Positions 35,088 through 43,656 of a DNA stretch of 64,000 nt are shown in pieces (positions within the stretch are counted from its first letter, which is position 1; the number at the start of each line of letters is the position of its first letter). The stretch covers positions 1,238,394 to 1,302,393 of the forward strand of contig NZ_JMEX01000008.1 in the NCBI RefSeq assembly GCF_000760735.1, in the 5' to 3' direction. Source of the DNA: Rhodococcoides fascians A44A. GTDB taxonomy: Bacteria; Actinomycetota; Actinomycetes; Mycobacteriales; Mycobacteriaceae. Made by a program: the position numbers and the translations under genes. Below the pieces are notes generated by a model. The model saw only the letters and a list, made by a program, of their open reading frames with translations, did no database searches and was not told the DNA's origin.

Positions 35088-36335
35088 TCACTCCCAGTCG
35101 ATTCGTTCCGCCAACTCGAGCAGTTTCCGACGCCTCACTGCGCTCGTCGCGCCGATTCGTGCGATCCGCCCGTAGAGGTGCGCACGGAAATCGGGGATCG
35201 CGGACAGGTTCTGCGGATCCGGCCCCGTGACGGCGCAGTTGTGCAGGATTGCGCGCAGTGCGTCGTACTCTTTCCGCGGCACCGACGGCCAGTCGTTCAC
35301 CACCAGGCCGGTGAGCTGCTGGCGCTTGTGTGCACGACGCACGCGGGTCTTGTACGGATGGACCGCGAATCCTTCGTCGGCGATGATCTTGCTCGCGCTC
35401 CAGATGATCTTGTCCGCGTCGATGTCACCGGAGAATGCCAGGTCGTCGGCGTACCGGGTGTACCTCGCGCCCAGGGACTTCGCCAGCGCGGTCAGCCGAA
35501 TGTCGAGCCGCCGCGAGACCAGGTTGGCAAGCGCAGGGGACGTCGGCGCGCCTTGCGGCAGGTGGCGTGTGCGCAGCAACGATGCAGTGGCGTAGGGGAA
35601 TCCGCCGAGCTGTTCCGCGGGCGTTGCCGTCGTACAGAGGTAGGCGAGGCTCCATGCCACGGATTTCGGATAGCCGAGCGCATCGAACACCGCGACGACA
35701 CGCTCGATTCCGATCGAGGGAAAGTAGTCCTTCAGATCCACCGAGACCACGACGGTGTGTCCCGCATGTGGAATTCCGAACGTGCGTGGGCTTCGACCTG
35801 TGACGAATCCGTGCGCTGCACTGTGAGCTGGAACGTTGTCGAGTATGCGTCGCAGTATCTTTCGCTGGATTTCACGCAACCGCGGTTTGGGTATTTCGAG
35901 AATTCGGAATCCGACTCGCTTGGGTACGGGCGTGACGCGGTAATGCCGAAGCGGCGTCGCGGCCGTCCGGAGCCGGGACTGTGCGTCGGTGAACCACTCG
36001 ATTTCGCTGATCGTCAGATCGAGCGATTCTGCCAGGTCTCCGGTACTCGCGTACCGGGGGACTTCGAACAACCACGGCTTGAAACCATCTGTGCGACGCG
36101 ATGGTTCGACGGTGGCAGGCTCGGGTAGCAGTGGGAGTCCGGTGATGAGTCCGCGGAGCGATTCCGGATCGTACGGCGCGACCGGCGACAGGTCGATCAG
36201 ACGATCCGCCAGACGCGGCGCCTTCTCACCCAGAATCGGCAGGAACGCCTCTTCCAGACCACTACGCGTCCACAGAGCATCCGCAGCGAGCGACGCGAGC
36301 CACGCCGCCATCTGCGGGCTGAATTGACGGCTCAT
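35088..36335 (-). CDS. Retron-type reverse transcriptase
   Basis: 415-residue RNA-directed DNA polymerase. Motifs in order: KPRLREIQRKIL (about 150-161), HGFVTGRS (175-182), motif A VSVDLKDYFPSI with Asp200, PQGAPTSPALANL (260-272), catalytic YADD (Asp297, Asp298), and LTGLVVN (341-347), the equivalent of the retron VTG box. QGxPTSP excludes diversity-generating types, and there is no maturase or endonuclease domain. Residues 1-130 form an extra N-terminal helical region, as in lone myxobacterial retron enzymes. The ATG at 36335 lies 16 bases after the a2 repeat of the structured RNA. A longer in-frame reading to 36506 would run through that RNA. The usual NAxxH box is degenerate (GIPHAGH). 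No separate effector gene is adjacent. Confidence 0.88.
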   Translation of the reverse strand: MSRQFSPQMAAWLASLAADALWTRSGLEEAFLPILGEKAPRLADRLIDLSPVAPYDPESLRGLITGLPLLPEPATVEPSRRTDGFKPWLFEVPRYASTGDLAESLDLTISEIEWFTDAQSRLRTAATPLRHYRVTPVPKRVGFRILEIPKPRLREIQRKILRRILDNVPAHSAAHGFVTGRSPRTFGIPHAGHTVVVSVDLKDYFPSIGIERVVAVFDALGYPKSVAWSLAYLCTTATPAEQLGGFPYATASLLRTRHLPQGAPTSPALANLVSRRLDIRLTALAKSLGARYTRYADDLAFSGDIDADKIIWSASKIIADEGFAVHPYKTRVRRAHKRQQLTGLVVNDWPSVPRKEYDALRAILHNCAVTGPDPQNLSAIPDFRAHLYGRIARIGATSAVRRRKLLELAERIDWE

Positions 36336-36351
36336 CGAGGCACCCGGTGTA

Positions 36352-36515
36352 CATGCAGCGGCGCCGGGCGACCTGAATCTTGTGTACTCGGCGCCGCCGA
36401 GCACGCGGAGCGTGCGGACCGGCGTCGGACGCAGTGACCAGTTCTTCTGTCTCGCCCAGGGGTTACCCCTGAGATCGGCCCAGCGGACCGACTCTCGCCC
36501 GTGCACCGCTGCATG
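36352..36515 (-). ncRNA. Candidate retron msr-msd RNA
   Basis: Immediately upstream of the reverse transcriptase, two outer arms pair on the transcript. The 5' arm (36515-36496) starts CATGCAGCGG and ends CGGGCG; the 3' arm (36370-36352) is its complement, CGCCCG then CCGCTGCATG. They form about 19 bp with one bulged A and a wobble. Inside lie compact hairpins: CAGGGG/CCCCTG (36457-36471), GCACGC/GCGTGC (36401-36415) and CTCGGC/GCCGAG (36387-36401), all with three-base loops. This a1-msr-msd-a2 arrangement, 25 bases after the upstream operon gene, is what a retron needs. Primer G and msd limits cannot be fixed by eye. Confidence 0.72.
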
Positions 36516-36539
36516 ATCTCCACTGTGCCAGATGAAGAG

Positions 36540-37907
36540 CTATCGCAATACCGCTCCGGGATTGAGAATTCCGGAAGGATCCAGGGCGTCCTTCACCGAC
36601 CGCTGCACTGCCATCGACGTCTCGTCGTGCTCGATTGTCAGCCACCCGGTCTTGAGCCTCCCGACACCGTGTTCACCGGTGATAGTGCCACCCAGCTCGA
36701 GCGCGCGTCGCGTGATCGCGTCGAACGCCGACATCGCCGCCGCGCGGCTGTCGGCGTCGGCATCGTCGTAGATGATCGTCGGATGCAGGTTGCCGTCACC
36801 TGCGTGGCCGAAAACACCGATCGTCAGACCGGCCTCCTCTGCGATCGTCTCGATGGAGGCAATCAGATCGGTGACACGTGAACGCGGAACTGCCACATCG
36901 TCGAGGAGCCAGTCGCCGAGGAGCTCGAGCGCTGGAAGCGCCAACCTGCGCGCCTCCAACAACAAAGCGGCCTCCCCCTGGTCCGCACTGACCACCACGT
37001 CCACCGCACCGTGCTGCGAGCACATCGTCTCGATCGAGGCGAGCACAACCTCGGCGTCGACGTCGTCGCTTTGGACAAGCAACAATGCAGCCGTTCCCGG
37101 CTCGATACCCATCTTCGACATTCGGTCCACCGCGAGAACAGTGGTGCGATCCAGGATTTCGAGCATCGACGGCGTGCGATCCGACGACGTGATCTCCGCG
37201 ACCGCACGACCTGCGCCGTCCAGCGTCGGGAACGATGCCACCAGAGTCTGCGCCGGGCGAGGTGCAGCAAGTAGTTCGACGGTGATCTCGGTGATGACAC
37301 CGAGGGTGCCTTCCGACCCGACCAGGAGATGCGTGAGGTCGTACCCGGCAACACCTTTCACGGTCCTTCTTCCTGTGCGCAACACACGGCCGTCCGCCAG
37401 CACCACCTCGAGACCCAGTACGAAGTCACCCGTCACTCCGTATTTGACGCAGCACATTCCGCCGGCGTTCGTAGCGACGTTTCCCCCCACCGTGCTGAAC
37501 TCCACGCTGCCGGGGTCGGGGGGATAGAACAATCCGGCTTCGGAGACACGTGCACGGAGGTCTGCTGTGATCACTCCCGGTTCGATCACTGCCAGTCGAT
37601 TGGCTACGTCGATCTCACGGATGGTGTTCATCCGATGCAGACTCAGCACTACCGATCCCGCAGTGGCGTTCGCTGCCCCGCTCAGGCCGCTTCCTGCTCC
37701 ACGTGGGACCACTGCGACACGGTGTCGATGCGCGGCGGCCATGCACACCGAGACTTCGGCGGTGGTACGCGGAACCAGAACGGCGAAGGGCATTCCGCCG
37801 TCGGTGAACTTGGATTGATCACGGGCGTACGCCGCGACGATGTCCGGGTCGTCGACGACGATGTCCGCGGGCAACGTGTCGATCATCGACTGCACGAGCA
37901 TGGTCAC
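36540..37907 (-). CDS. FAD-linked oxidase (GlcD / D-lactate dehydrogenase family)
   Basis: 455-residue FAD enzyme oxidising a 2-hydroxy acid. The FAD-binding PCMH domain shows PRGAGSGLSG, and FSTVGGNVATNAGG; the C-terminal half has GHAGDGNLHP and closes GEHGVGRLK, the catalytic and metal-binding motifs of GlcD/D-LDH enzymes. GTG 37907 overlaps the preceding stop (GTGA). Last gene of the catabolic operon, directly before the retron RNA. Confidence 0.88.
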   Translation of the reverse strand: MTMLVQSMIDTLPADIVVDDPDIVAAYARDQSKFTDGGMPFAVLVPRTTAEVSVCMAAAHRHRVAVVPRGAGSGLSGAANATAGSVVLSLHRMNTIREIDVANRLAVIEPGVITADLRARVSEAGLFYPPDPGSVEFSTVGGNVATNAGGMCCVKYGVTGDFVLGLEVVLADGRVLRTGRRTVKGVAGYDLTHLLVGSEGTLGVITEITVELLAAPRPAQTLVASFPTLDGAGRAVAEITSSDRTPSMLEILDRTTVLAVDRMSKMGIEPGTAALLLVQSDDVDAEVVLASIETMCSQHGAVDVVVSADQGEAALLLEARRLALPALELLGDWLLDDVAVPRSRVTDLIASIETIAEEAGLTIGVFGHAGDGNLHPTIIYDDADADSRAAAMSAFDAITRRALELGGTITGEHGVGRLKTGWLTIEHDETSMAVQRSVKDALDPSGILNPGAVLR

Positions 37908-38686
37908 AGAACCCTCATCGCCAATCCACCGTCGACGGGCAAGCACACCCCGTTGATGTACGCCGCATCGTCCGATGCGAGGAACGCCGCAGCGTTCGCG
38001 ACGTCCCACGGAGTTCCCATGCGTCCGGTGGGACTACTCGCGTGGCGCGCCGCCAACACCTCGGGATCGGTGACCAACTGACTCGACACGAGCGGGGTGT
38101 CGATCAGTCCCGGCACTACCGCGTTGACCCGGATGCCTTGCGCCGCGTACTGCAGCGCCAGCGCAACCGTCAACTGGTTCACCGCGCCCTTCGACGCACT
38201 GTAGCTCGGGTAGTCGAAACCGGTGTACCGCATGCCCGCGGTGGACGAGACGTTCACGACAGATCCGCTCCTGCGCGCGAGCATCGCGGGAAGCGTGTGT
38301 TTGCAGGTGAGGAAAACACCCGTCGCGTTCACCGCCATCGCCGTGTCCCAGCTGCCTCGGTCCATCTCGGTGATATCGCCGACGGCGGCCGCTCCGACGT
38401 TGTTGTGCAGCACATCCGGCGGCCCGAATCTGTCGGTGGCCAGCGCGACTGCCTCTTGGACCTGCTCTTCGTCGGTGACGTCAGCGACCAAGGCGACCGC
38501 GATTCCGCCCTCGCCGACGATCTCCTCGGCTGTCAGCTCGGCCTCGTCGCCATTGCGATCGATCGCCGCCACCAGGGCCCCTTCGCGCGCGTAGGTCAGC
38601 GCGGCGGCGCGACCGTTGCTGACCGCGGCACCACTGGATCCTGCGCCGAACACCAGCGCGATCTTGCCTTCCAACCGCCCGCTCAC
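37904..38686 (-). CDS. SDR-family dehydrogenase
   Basis: 260-residue short-chain dehydrogenase: NAD-binding motif FGAGSSGAAVSNG (atypical spacing for TGxxxGxG), NNVG motif, catalytic Ser in VSSTAG and YSASKGA. C-terminal VCLPVDGG is the usual family ending. GTGA overlaps with both neighbours place it firmly in the operon. Probably oxidises a hydroxyl intermediate of the pathway. Confidence 0.85.
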   Translation of the reverse strand: MSGRLEGKIALVFGAGSSGAAVSNGRAAALTYAREGALVAAIDRNGDEAELTAEEIVGEGGIAVALVADVTDEEQVQEAVALATDRFGPPDVLHNNVGAAAVGDITEMDRGSWDTAMAVNATGVFLTCKHTLPAMLARRSGSVVNVSSTAGMRYTGFDYPSYSASKGAVNQLTVALALQYAAQGIRVNAVVPGLIDTPLVSSQLVTDPEVLAARHASSPTGRMGTPWDVANAAAFLASDDAAYINGVCLPVDGGLAMRVL

Positions 38687-39564
38687 AAGAGCTCTTCCAA
38701 CAACAGCTCGAACGTCACGGCGACAAGATTTCCGTCCTCGACAAGCTCGCCCATGTGAACCTTCCCGTAGCGGTCGACGACGAAGGTGGGGAGGTGAACC
38801 TCCACGAGCCGGCCACCCTCACAGACGACATGACCCGACATCGTCACCTCGGTGGCCGGGCCGGGCGCCACGGCGATGTCGTCATCGCGCCGCAGGGTCG
38901 CACCGACCAGACTTCCGAGGCTGCCGCGGACCGATGCACGGCGGAACCCGTTTCGAGACATCACTTCTCGTACAGCATCGTGAATCTCGACTCCCGGGCG
39001 GACGCGGGTCATCACCGCTCGCGCCGACCCGGTACTCGAACCGTCACCAGCTGACGGCGTGAACACCGGCATGAGTGTTTCGTCGTCTTGCTTGCTGCGT
39101 AGCTCGCAGGAGGCGAATCCGCGTATCACCACCTCGACAGGAGTCGCACCTACAACCGTGTCCGGCCACAAGTGGCCACCTCGCAGCGAACCGTGAGCGT
39201 CGTACCAGGCGGCGTGGCAGTGCATGAAACGCTCGCCCTCGCGGCGACCGACGGTTGCGCTTCCTGCGACGATGGTGGCAGGCGCAGTCGCCTCGATCGT
39301 GTCGCTGTACCACGCCGCGCGAGAGCCGTCGGTACACAGAGCAGGGACGCAGTAGGACACCCGTGCGAGCGGTCCACCGAGTATCTCCACCTGCGCAGAA
39401 TCGACACCGAGCTCGGCCAGTTCGCCGTCGATGGCGTCGACGAGCCTGCTTCCCGGCGGAAGCGATGCCCGCTTCACGAGTACTGCGCTGGACACGGATT
39501 CGAGCCGGTGGTCGGCAACGGGACCTGGGTGGACCAGGGGTACAAGGACAGTCGAGGTGGTCAC
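38683..39564 (-). CDS. Tandem PPC/DUF296-like protein
   Basis: 293-residue protein made of two PPC (DUF296) like domains. The first has the metal-binding pattern FMHCHAAWYDAHG then GGHLWPDTVVG; the second keeps the fold (GSLGSLVGATL, VHMGELVEDGNLV) but with fewer His. PPC domains occur in plant AT-hook proteins and bacterial DUF296 proteins of unknown activity, so the role here is open. GTGA overlaps on both sides tie it to ligase and SDR genes, which suggests an enzymatic or substrate-binding role in the pathway rather than DNA binding. Confidence 0.65.
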   Translation of the reverse strand: MTTSTVLVPLVHPGPVADHRLESVSSAVLVKRASLPPGSRLVDAIDGELAELGVDSAQVEILGGPLARVSYCVPALCTDGSRAAWYSDTIEATAPATIVAGSATVGRREGERFMHCHAAWYDAHGSLRGGHLWPDTVVGATPVEVVIRGFASCELRSKQDDETLMPVFTPSAGDGSSTGSARAVMTRVRPGVEIHDAVREVMSRNGFRRASVRGSLGSLVGATLRRDDDIAVAPGPATEVTMSGHVVCEGGRLVEVHLPTFVVDRYGKVHMGELVEDGNLVAVTFELLLEELL

Positions 39565-41150
39565 GACGCGCTCACCAACGTCTGCGCGTACGGCCCCCAC
39601 CCCTGCGCGGCGAGCTCGTCTCGAATGGTGCGCTTGACGATCTTGCCGTAACCCGACTTCGGGAGAGAATCACGGAACAAGATGTGGCGTGGGAGTTTGT
39701 ACCGGGCCATACGCTCGCCGAGCCAGTCGGAGAGCTGCTCGGCGGTGAGATCTGCACCCTCTCGCAGCACACAGATCGCGACGCCGACTTCACCCCATTT
39801 GGGGTCCGGCACACCGAGGACTGCAACTTCGTCGACCGCGTCGTGCGTCAGGATCTTCTCCTCGATATCCCGCGGATGGATGTTGGAACCGCCCGAGATG
39901 TACATGTCGGAGGATCGGCCGGTGACGTACACGAAACCGTCTTCGTCGACGACACCCAGATCGCCTGTGCGGAACCATCCGTCGCGGAACGCCTCTGCGT
40001 TCGCCTTGTCGTTGTCGAGGTAGCCGGCGAACACTGCGGGCCCGGCGACGCACAGCTCGCCGATTTCTCCTGGCCCAAGTTCTGAGCCCGTGTCGTCCTG
40101 CACACTCACCAGCATCCCCGTCCGTGGATAGCCGCACGTTCCTGCCGAAAGCCCCTCCGGCACTGGGCGACCGTGTTCGGCACTGGGCAGTACGGTGATG
40201 TTCCCCGTCACCTCGGCGAGCCCGTAGTACTGCACGAGAACCTCTCCCAGGGTCTCCCGAGCTTTCTTCTGATCGGGTGCGTACATCGGCGCGCCCGCGT
40301 AGATGACGTGTCGCAACGACGAGTGATCGTGCTGGTGCACCGACGGATGATCGACGAGCACCTTCAGGATCGTCGGCACGGTGAACATGTTGGTCACTCG
40401 TTCGGACTCGACGAGGCCCCACACCTCCGCGGGCACGAGACTCCCCGACGGAGGTAGCACCGTCGCCGCACCGCGGGCCACCTGCGGCAGCATGTGTACA
40501 CCCGCACCGTGGGAGAGCGGTGCCACGACCAGGGAGACGCAGTGACGATCTGTGGTGGGCATCAAGTCGGCCAGATGATTGTTGACGACGAAGCCCAGCT
40601 GATCATGCGTGAGGATCGCGGCCTTCGGTGTCCCGCTGGTACCCGAAGTGAAGAAGTACCAAGCCGGTTCGCCCTCGTAGGTTGCCACTGGCGCGGCTGG
40701 CGTCGATTCGTCGACGGCTGCAACCGCATCGGCGTCGCTACCCTCGATCCACAACACACCCGCGCTCAGCCCACCACACGCACGCACGGCGTCGACATGT
40801 GATGCTGTCGAGCTGTGGGCGACGATTGCACTGGGACGACAGACCCCGGCGATGACCGCGACATCGTCGTCGTGTAGGCGCGAATTGACCGGCGCGAGAA
40901 CAGCTCCGATTCGCCACGTCGCATACATCGCTTGGACGAACTCGGGATGGTTCGGGCTGTCGAGCATGACGACGTCGCCCTTGCCGACGCCTCGGCGCTC
41001 CAGTTCAGCGGCCAATGAGTCGACACGCCGGTCCAGGTCGTGCCACGTCCAGCGGACGTCTCCGTGGACAAGGGCGATGCCGTCCGGCAACCGTCGCGCG
41101 GTCTGACGGAGGACTTCGGCCAGGTTCGCTGCTCTACGTAGGGATCTCAT
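39561..41150 (-). CDS. AMP-forming acyl-CoA ligase
   Basis: 529-residue ligase that activates a carboxylic acid to its CoA thioester. P-loop FTSGTSGTPK, YYGLAEV, GWFRTGDLG hinge with Asp, and C-terminal catalytic Lys in SGYGKIVKR are all present. Substrate unknown; medium-chain or aromatic acids are usual for this branch. Overlaps the thiolase gene upstream (ATGA). Confidence 0.9.
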   Translation of the reverse strand: MRSLRRAANLAEVLRQTARRLPDGIALVHGDVRWTWHDLDRRVDSLAAELERRGVGKGDVVMLDSPNHPEFVQAMYATWRIGAVLAPVNSRLHDDDVAVIAGVCRPSAIVAHSSTASHVDAVRACGGLSAGVLWIEGSDADAVAAVDESTPAAPVATYEGEPAWYFFTSGTSGTPKAAILTHDQLGFVVNNHLADLMPTTDRHCVSLVVAPLSHGAGVHMLPQVARGAATVLPPSGSLVPAEVWGLVESERVTNMFTVPTILKVLVDHPSVHQHDHSSLRHVIYAGAPMYAPDQKKARETLGEVLVQYYGLAEVTGNITVLPSAEHGRPVPEGLSAGTCGYPRTGMLVSVQDDTGSELGPGEIGELCVAGPAVFAGYLDNDKANAEAFRDGWFRTGDLGVVDEDGFVYVTGRSSDMYISGGSNIHPRDIEEKILTHDAVDEVAVLGVPDPKWGEVGVAICVLREGADLTAEQLSDWLGERMARYKLPRHILFRDSLPKSGYGKIVKRTIRDELAAQGWGPYAQTLVSAS

Positions 41151-42316
41151 CCGACCGTCTCCAATACTGTTGCGTAGTTGGCGACGGCTGCGCCGCCCAT
41201 GTTGAAGACCGCTGCGCGCTGCGGTGACGGCAACTGCATGTCGCCTGCTTCTCCGACCAATTGCATCGCTGCCATGACGTGCTGCGACACGCCGGTGGCG
41301 CCGAGCGGGTGGCCTTTCGCCTTCAGCCCGCCGGATCGATTGACCGGCAGTATCCCGTCGCGTTCGGTACGGCCCTCGGCCAACACCTCGGCGCCCTTGC
41401 CCGGTGCAGCTAACCCGAACGCCTCGTATTGGAGAAGCTCGGCGATGGTGAAGCAGTCGTGCGTCTCCAACAGATCCAGGTCGTCGAGAGTGACACCCGC
41501 GTCGAGCAGTGCACCGCGAAACGCCCGCGCCGCGCCGTCGAATGCCAGCGCATCCGCTCGCCGGGCAATGGCCAGATGATCGTTGGCATGCGCACGGCCG
41601 ATGATGCGCACCGACCGCCGGGCAGCGGAAGCCACCTCTGGCAGTGCCACGATCATTGCCGCTGCGCCGTCGCTGACGAGCGAGCAGTCGGTGCGTCGTA
41701 GTCGTCCGACCACGGCTGGGTTCTTGGTCGACTCGGTGGAGCAGAACTCGTATCCCAGGTCGCGTCGCAGGTGCGCATACGGGTTGTCGACGCCGTTGCG
41801 GTGGTTCTTGGCCGCGATCCGCGCCATTGCATCACGCGGATCGTCGTAGCGGTCGGCGTACTGGTCGGCCAGGCCCGCGAACACTCCGGCGAAGCTGCCC
41901 GCTTGCTCCTCGGTGGCCCGGTGCGAACCGGACAGCAGGATGTCGTTGACGGCGTCGTTCGCGGTGGCGGTCATCTTCTCCGCGCCGACGACGAGTGCCA
42001 CCCGTCCGCGACCGGCCTGGAGGCTGTCGAGTGCCGTGTACAGCGCCGAAGACCCCGTTGCACAAGCATTTTCGACATGTGTGGACGGCACGAGAGCGAG
42101 ACGGGGTTGGCCTGCCCCGACCAGTGCTCCTTCGAATCCCTGACGCGAGAAGCCGTTGTTGAAGACTCCGACCGTGACGATGTCCACATCCGCGTCGTCG
42201 AGACCGGCGTCCTGGATGGCGGCTAGGGACACCTCGGCGATCAGCGATTCGACGTCCGGACTTTCACTCTTTCCGAAGCGCGTATGCGCCCAACCGATGA
42301 TGTGCGGTGCAGTCAC
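41147..42316 (-). CDS. Thiolase-family acetyl-CoA acyltransferase
   Basis: 389-residue thiolase of the SCP2-like group. Nucleophile Cys85 is in ENACATGSS; HDCFTIAE and GGLKAKGHPLGATG carry the other catalytic His/Cys positions. First gene of a five-gene operon with ATGA/GTGA overlaps, so cleaves the CoA-activated product of the pathway. Its promoter lies in the divergent region containing interlocked inverted repeats. Confidence 0.88.
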   Translation of the reverse strand: MTAPHIIGWAHTRFGKSESPDVESLIAEVSLAAIQDAGLDDADVDIVTVGVFNNGFSRQGFEGALVGAGQPRLALVPSTHVENACATGSSALYTALDSLQAGRGRVALVVGAEKMTATANDAVNDILLSGSHRATEEQAGSFAGVFAGLADQYADRYDDPRDAMARIAAKNHRNGVDNPYAHLRRDLGYEFCSTESTKNPAVVGRLRRTDCSLVSDGAAAMIVALPEVASAARRSVRIIGRAHANDHLAIARRADALAFDGAARAFRGALLDAGVTLDDLDLLETHDCFTIAELLQYEAFGLAAPGKGAEVLAEGRTERDGILPVNRSGGLKAKGHPLGATGVSQHVMAAMQLVGEAGDMQLPSPQRAAVFNMGGAAVANYATVLETVG

Positions 42317-42439
42317 GGTGGAACCTCTCGTTGCGGTGCGTACGGAGCGTGAGGCAGGTCACGTCCTCGATGCCTGTCATGTTCGTCGCGAATCGGAGCC
42401 AGGTGCACCGCCGCCGGACGAGAGGCCGAGCACCGAATT

Positions 42440-42486
42440 CCTCCCGTTGTCGAATTTCGCCGTTTCTACAGCGGGAGGAAACGGCG
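42440..42486. promoter_or_regulatory. Interlocked inverted repeats in catabolic divergent promoter
   Basis: CCTCCCG (42440-42446) pairs with CGGGAGG (42472-42478), while CGCCGTTTC (42458-42466) pairs with GAAACGGCG (42478-42486). The two repeats overlap and share one base. Positioned between thiolase and alcohol dehydrogenase genes; likely operator for the nearby PucR protein or for both promoters. Confidence 0.5.
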
Positions 42487-42573
42487 CCCCGATTCCTCAC
42501 TCCGCGCTCGATGCCCCGTGATCGGCGTCACGCCCACACTGAGCCCACACCGATTCACGACGAGGGGTATGAC

Positions 42574-43656
42574 GTGCGCGCAGTGCTCAAGACCGAACCT
42601 GCACCAGGCTTCGACCTGGTGACCGACCACCCCGAGCCCGAACTCGGCCGAGGGCAGGTACGGATCGAGGTGGGGGCGGTATCGGTATGCGGTACCGACC
42701 GAGAAACATTCGACTACGGTCCAGCCGTCAGAGATCTCGGTCTTCGTCTACCCGTCGTCACCGGTCACGAATGCGCAGGCACCGTCGTCGAGGTTGCTCC
42801 CGATGTCCAACGTTTCAGGGTCGGCGACCGAGTGGCCGTCGAAACTCACGTCGCGTGTTTGGAGTGCTTCCAGTGTGTTCGCGGAAACGCGCACAACTGC
42901 CTCCGCATGGACCTTCTGGGTCTGACGATCGACGGTGCGTTCGCTGAACAGGTCGTGCTGCCCGCGTCGACCTGCTTTCGTCTACCGGACGAGCTGAGCC
43001 TCGAAGCGGCGGCACTTCTCGAGCCCGCGGGCAGTGCCATGCATGCCGTCCAACGCAGTGGGATGAGCCTCGACGGCGCGCACGTACTGGTCAGCGGAGC
43101 CGGGCCGATCGGGCTCGCCGCACTTCAGATCGCGCGAGCGAAGGGCGCCGAGGTGTTGGTGGTCGAGCCCAATCCTCACCGCGGTGCGATGGCCGAGTCC
43201 TTGGGCGCAACACTCGTGAACTCGGGCGAAGGTCTCGTCGATCGGGTGCGGGATCTGACCGGGGCGGCAGGGGGCGTCGACCTCGTCCTCGAGTGCTCAG
43301 GAGCAATGCCTGCCTTGGAGACCGCACTGGAGGTGACTCGTCGAGAAGGCACCGTGATGAGCATCGGGTTGACGAACCGGGCGCTGGAGGTCAGCGCCAC
43401 TCGCCATCTCATCAGCCGCGGCCTCACTCTCAAAGGCAGTTTCGGGCGCCGTATCTGGGATTCCTGGACCGAGCTGACCGCTTTGGTCGCCTCTGGCGGA
43501 GTCGATCTGGACTCGCTGATCTCGCACCGCCTGGAACTCGAAGAGGTGGACACCGCAATCGAATTGCTCACTGGCAACGCGTGCAAGGTGGTTCTCTATC
43601 CGCAAGGTGTACCGGCACACCGCCACTTGTCAGAAGGAGCACTCAGCGCGCGGTGA
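42574..43656 (+). CDS. Zinc-dependent alcohol dehydrogenase (MDR family)
   Basis: 360-residue medium-chain dehydrogenase. Catalytic zinc ligands in VCGTDRETF and GHECAG; structural zinc lobe CLECFQCVRGNAHNC; Rossmann motif SGAGPIGLAALQ. Likely oxidises a secondary alcohol or polyol. GTG 42574 has GAGGGG six bases upstream. Divergent from the catabolic operon and overlapping the convergent PucR gene by 14 bases. It could supply the operon's substrate. Confidence 0.87.
   Translation: MRAVLKTEPAPGFDLVTDHPEPELGRGQVRIEVGAVSVCGTDRETFDYGPAVRDLGLRLPVVTGHECAGTVVEVAPDVQRFRVGDRVAVETHVACLECFQCVRGNAHNCLRMDLLGLTIDGAFAEQVVLPASTCFRLPDELSLEAAALLEPAGSAMHAVQRSGMSLDGAHVLVSGAGPIGLAALQIARAKGAEVLVVEPNPHRGAMAESLGATLVNSGEGLVDRVRDLTGAAGGVDLVLECSGAMPALETALEVTRREGTVMSIGLTNRALEVSATRHLISRGLTLKGSFGRRIWDSWTELTALVASGGVDLDSLISHRLELEEVDTAIELLTGNACKVVLYPQGVPAHRHLSEGALSAR

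Noticed and set aside
36336..36506. Longer N-terminus for the reverse transcriptase
   Set aside because: Would read through the paired arms and hairpins of the candidate RNA, and has no ribosome site; kept only as an alternative.
35088..36515. Diversity-generating retroelement or group II intron
   Set aside because: QGAPTSP instead of the DGR SQ motif, no template/variable repeat, no maturase, endonuclease or intron domain V.
36352..36515. Simple terminator of the catabolic operon
   Set aside because: The arms are 125 nt apart with internal hairpins and no T run; does not look like an intrinsic terminator, although readthrough control cannot be excluded.
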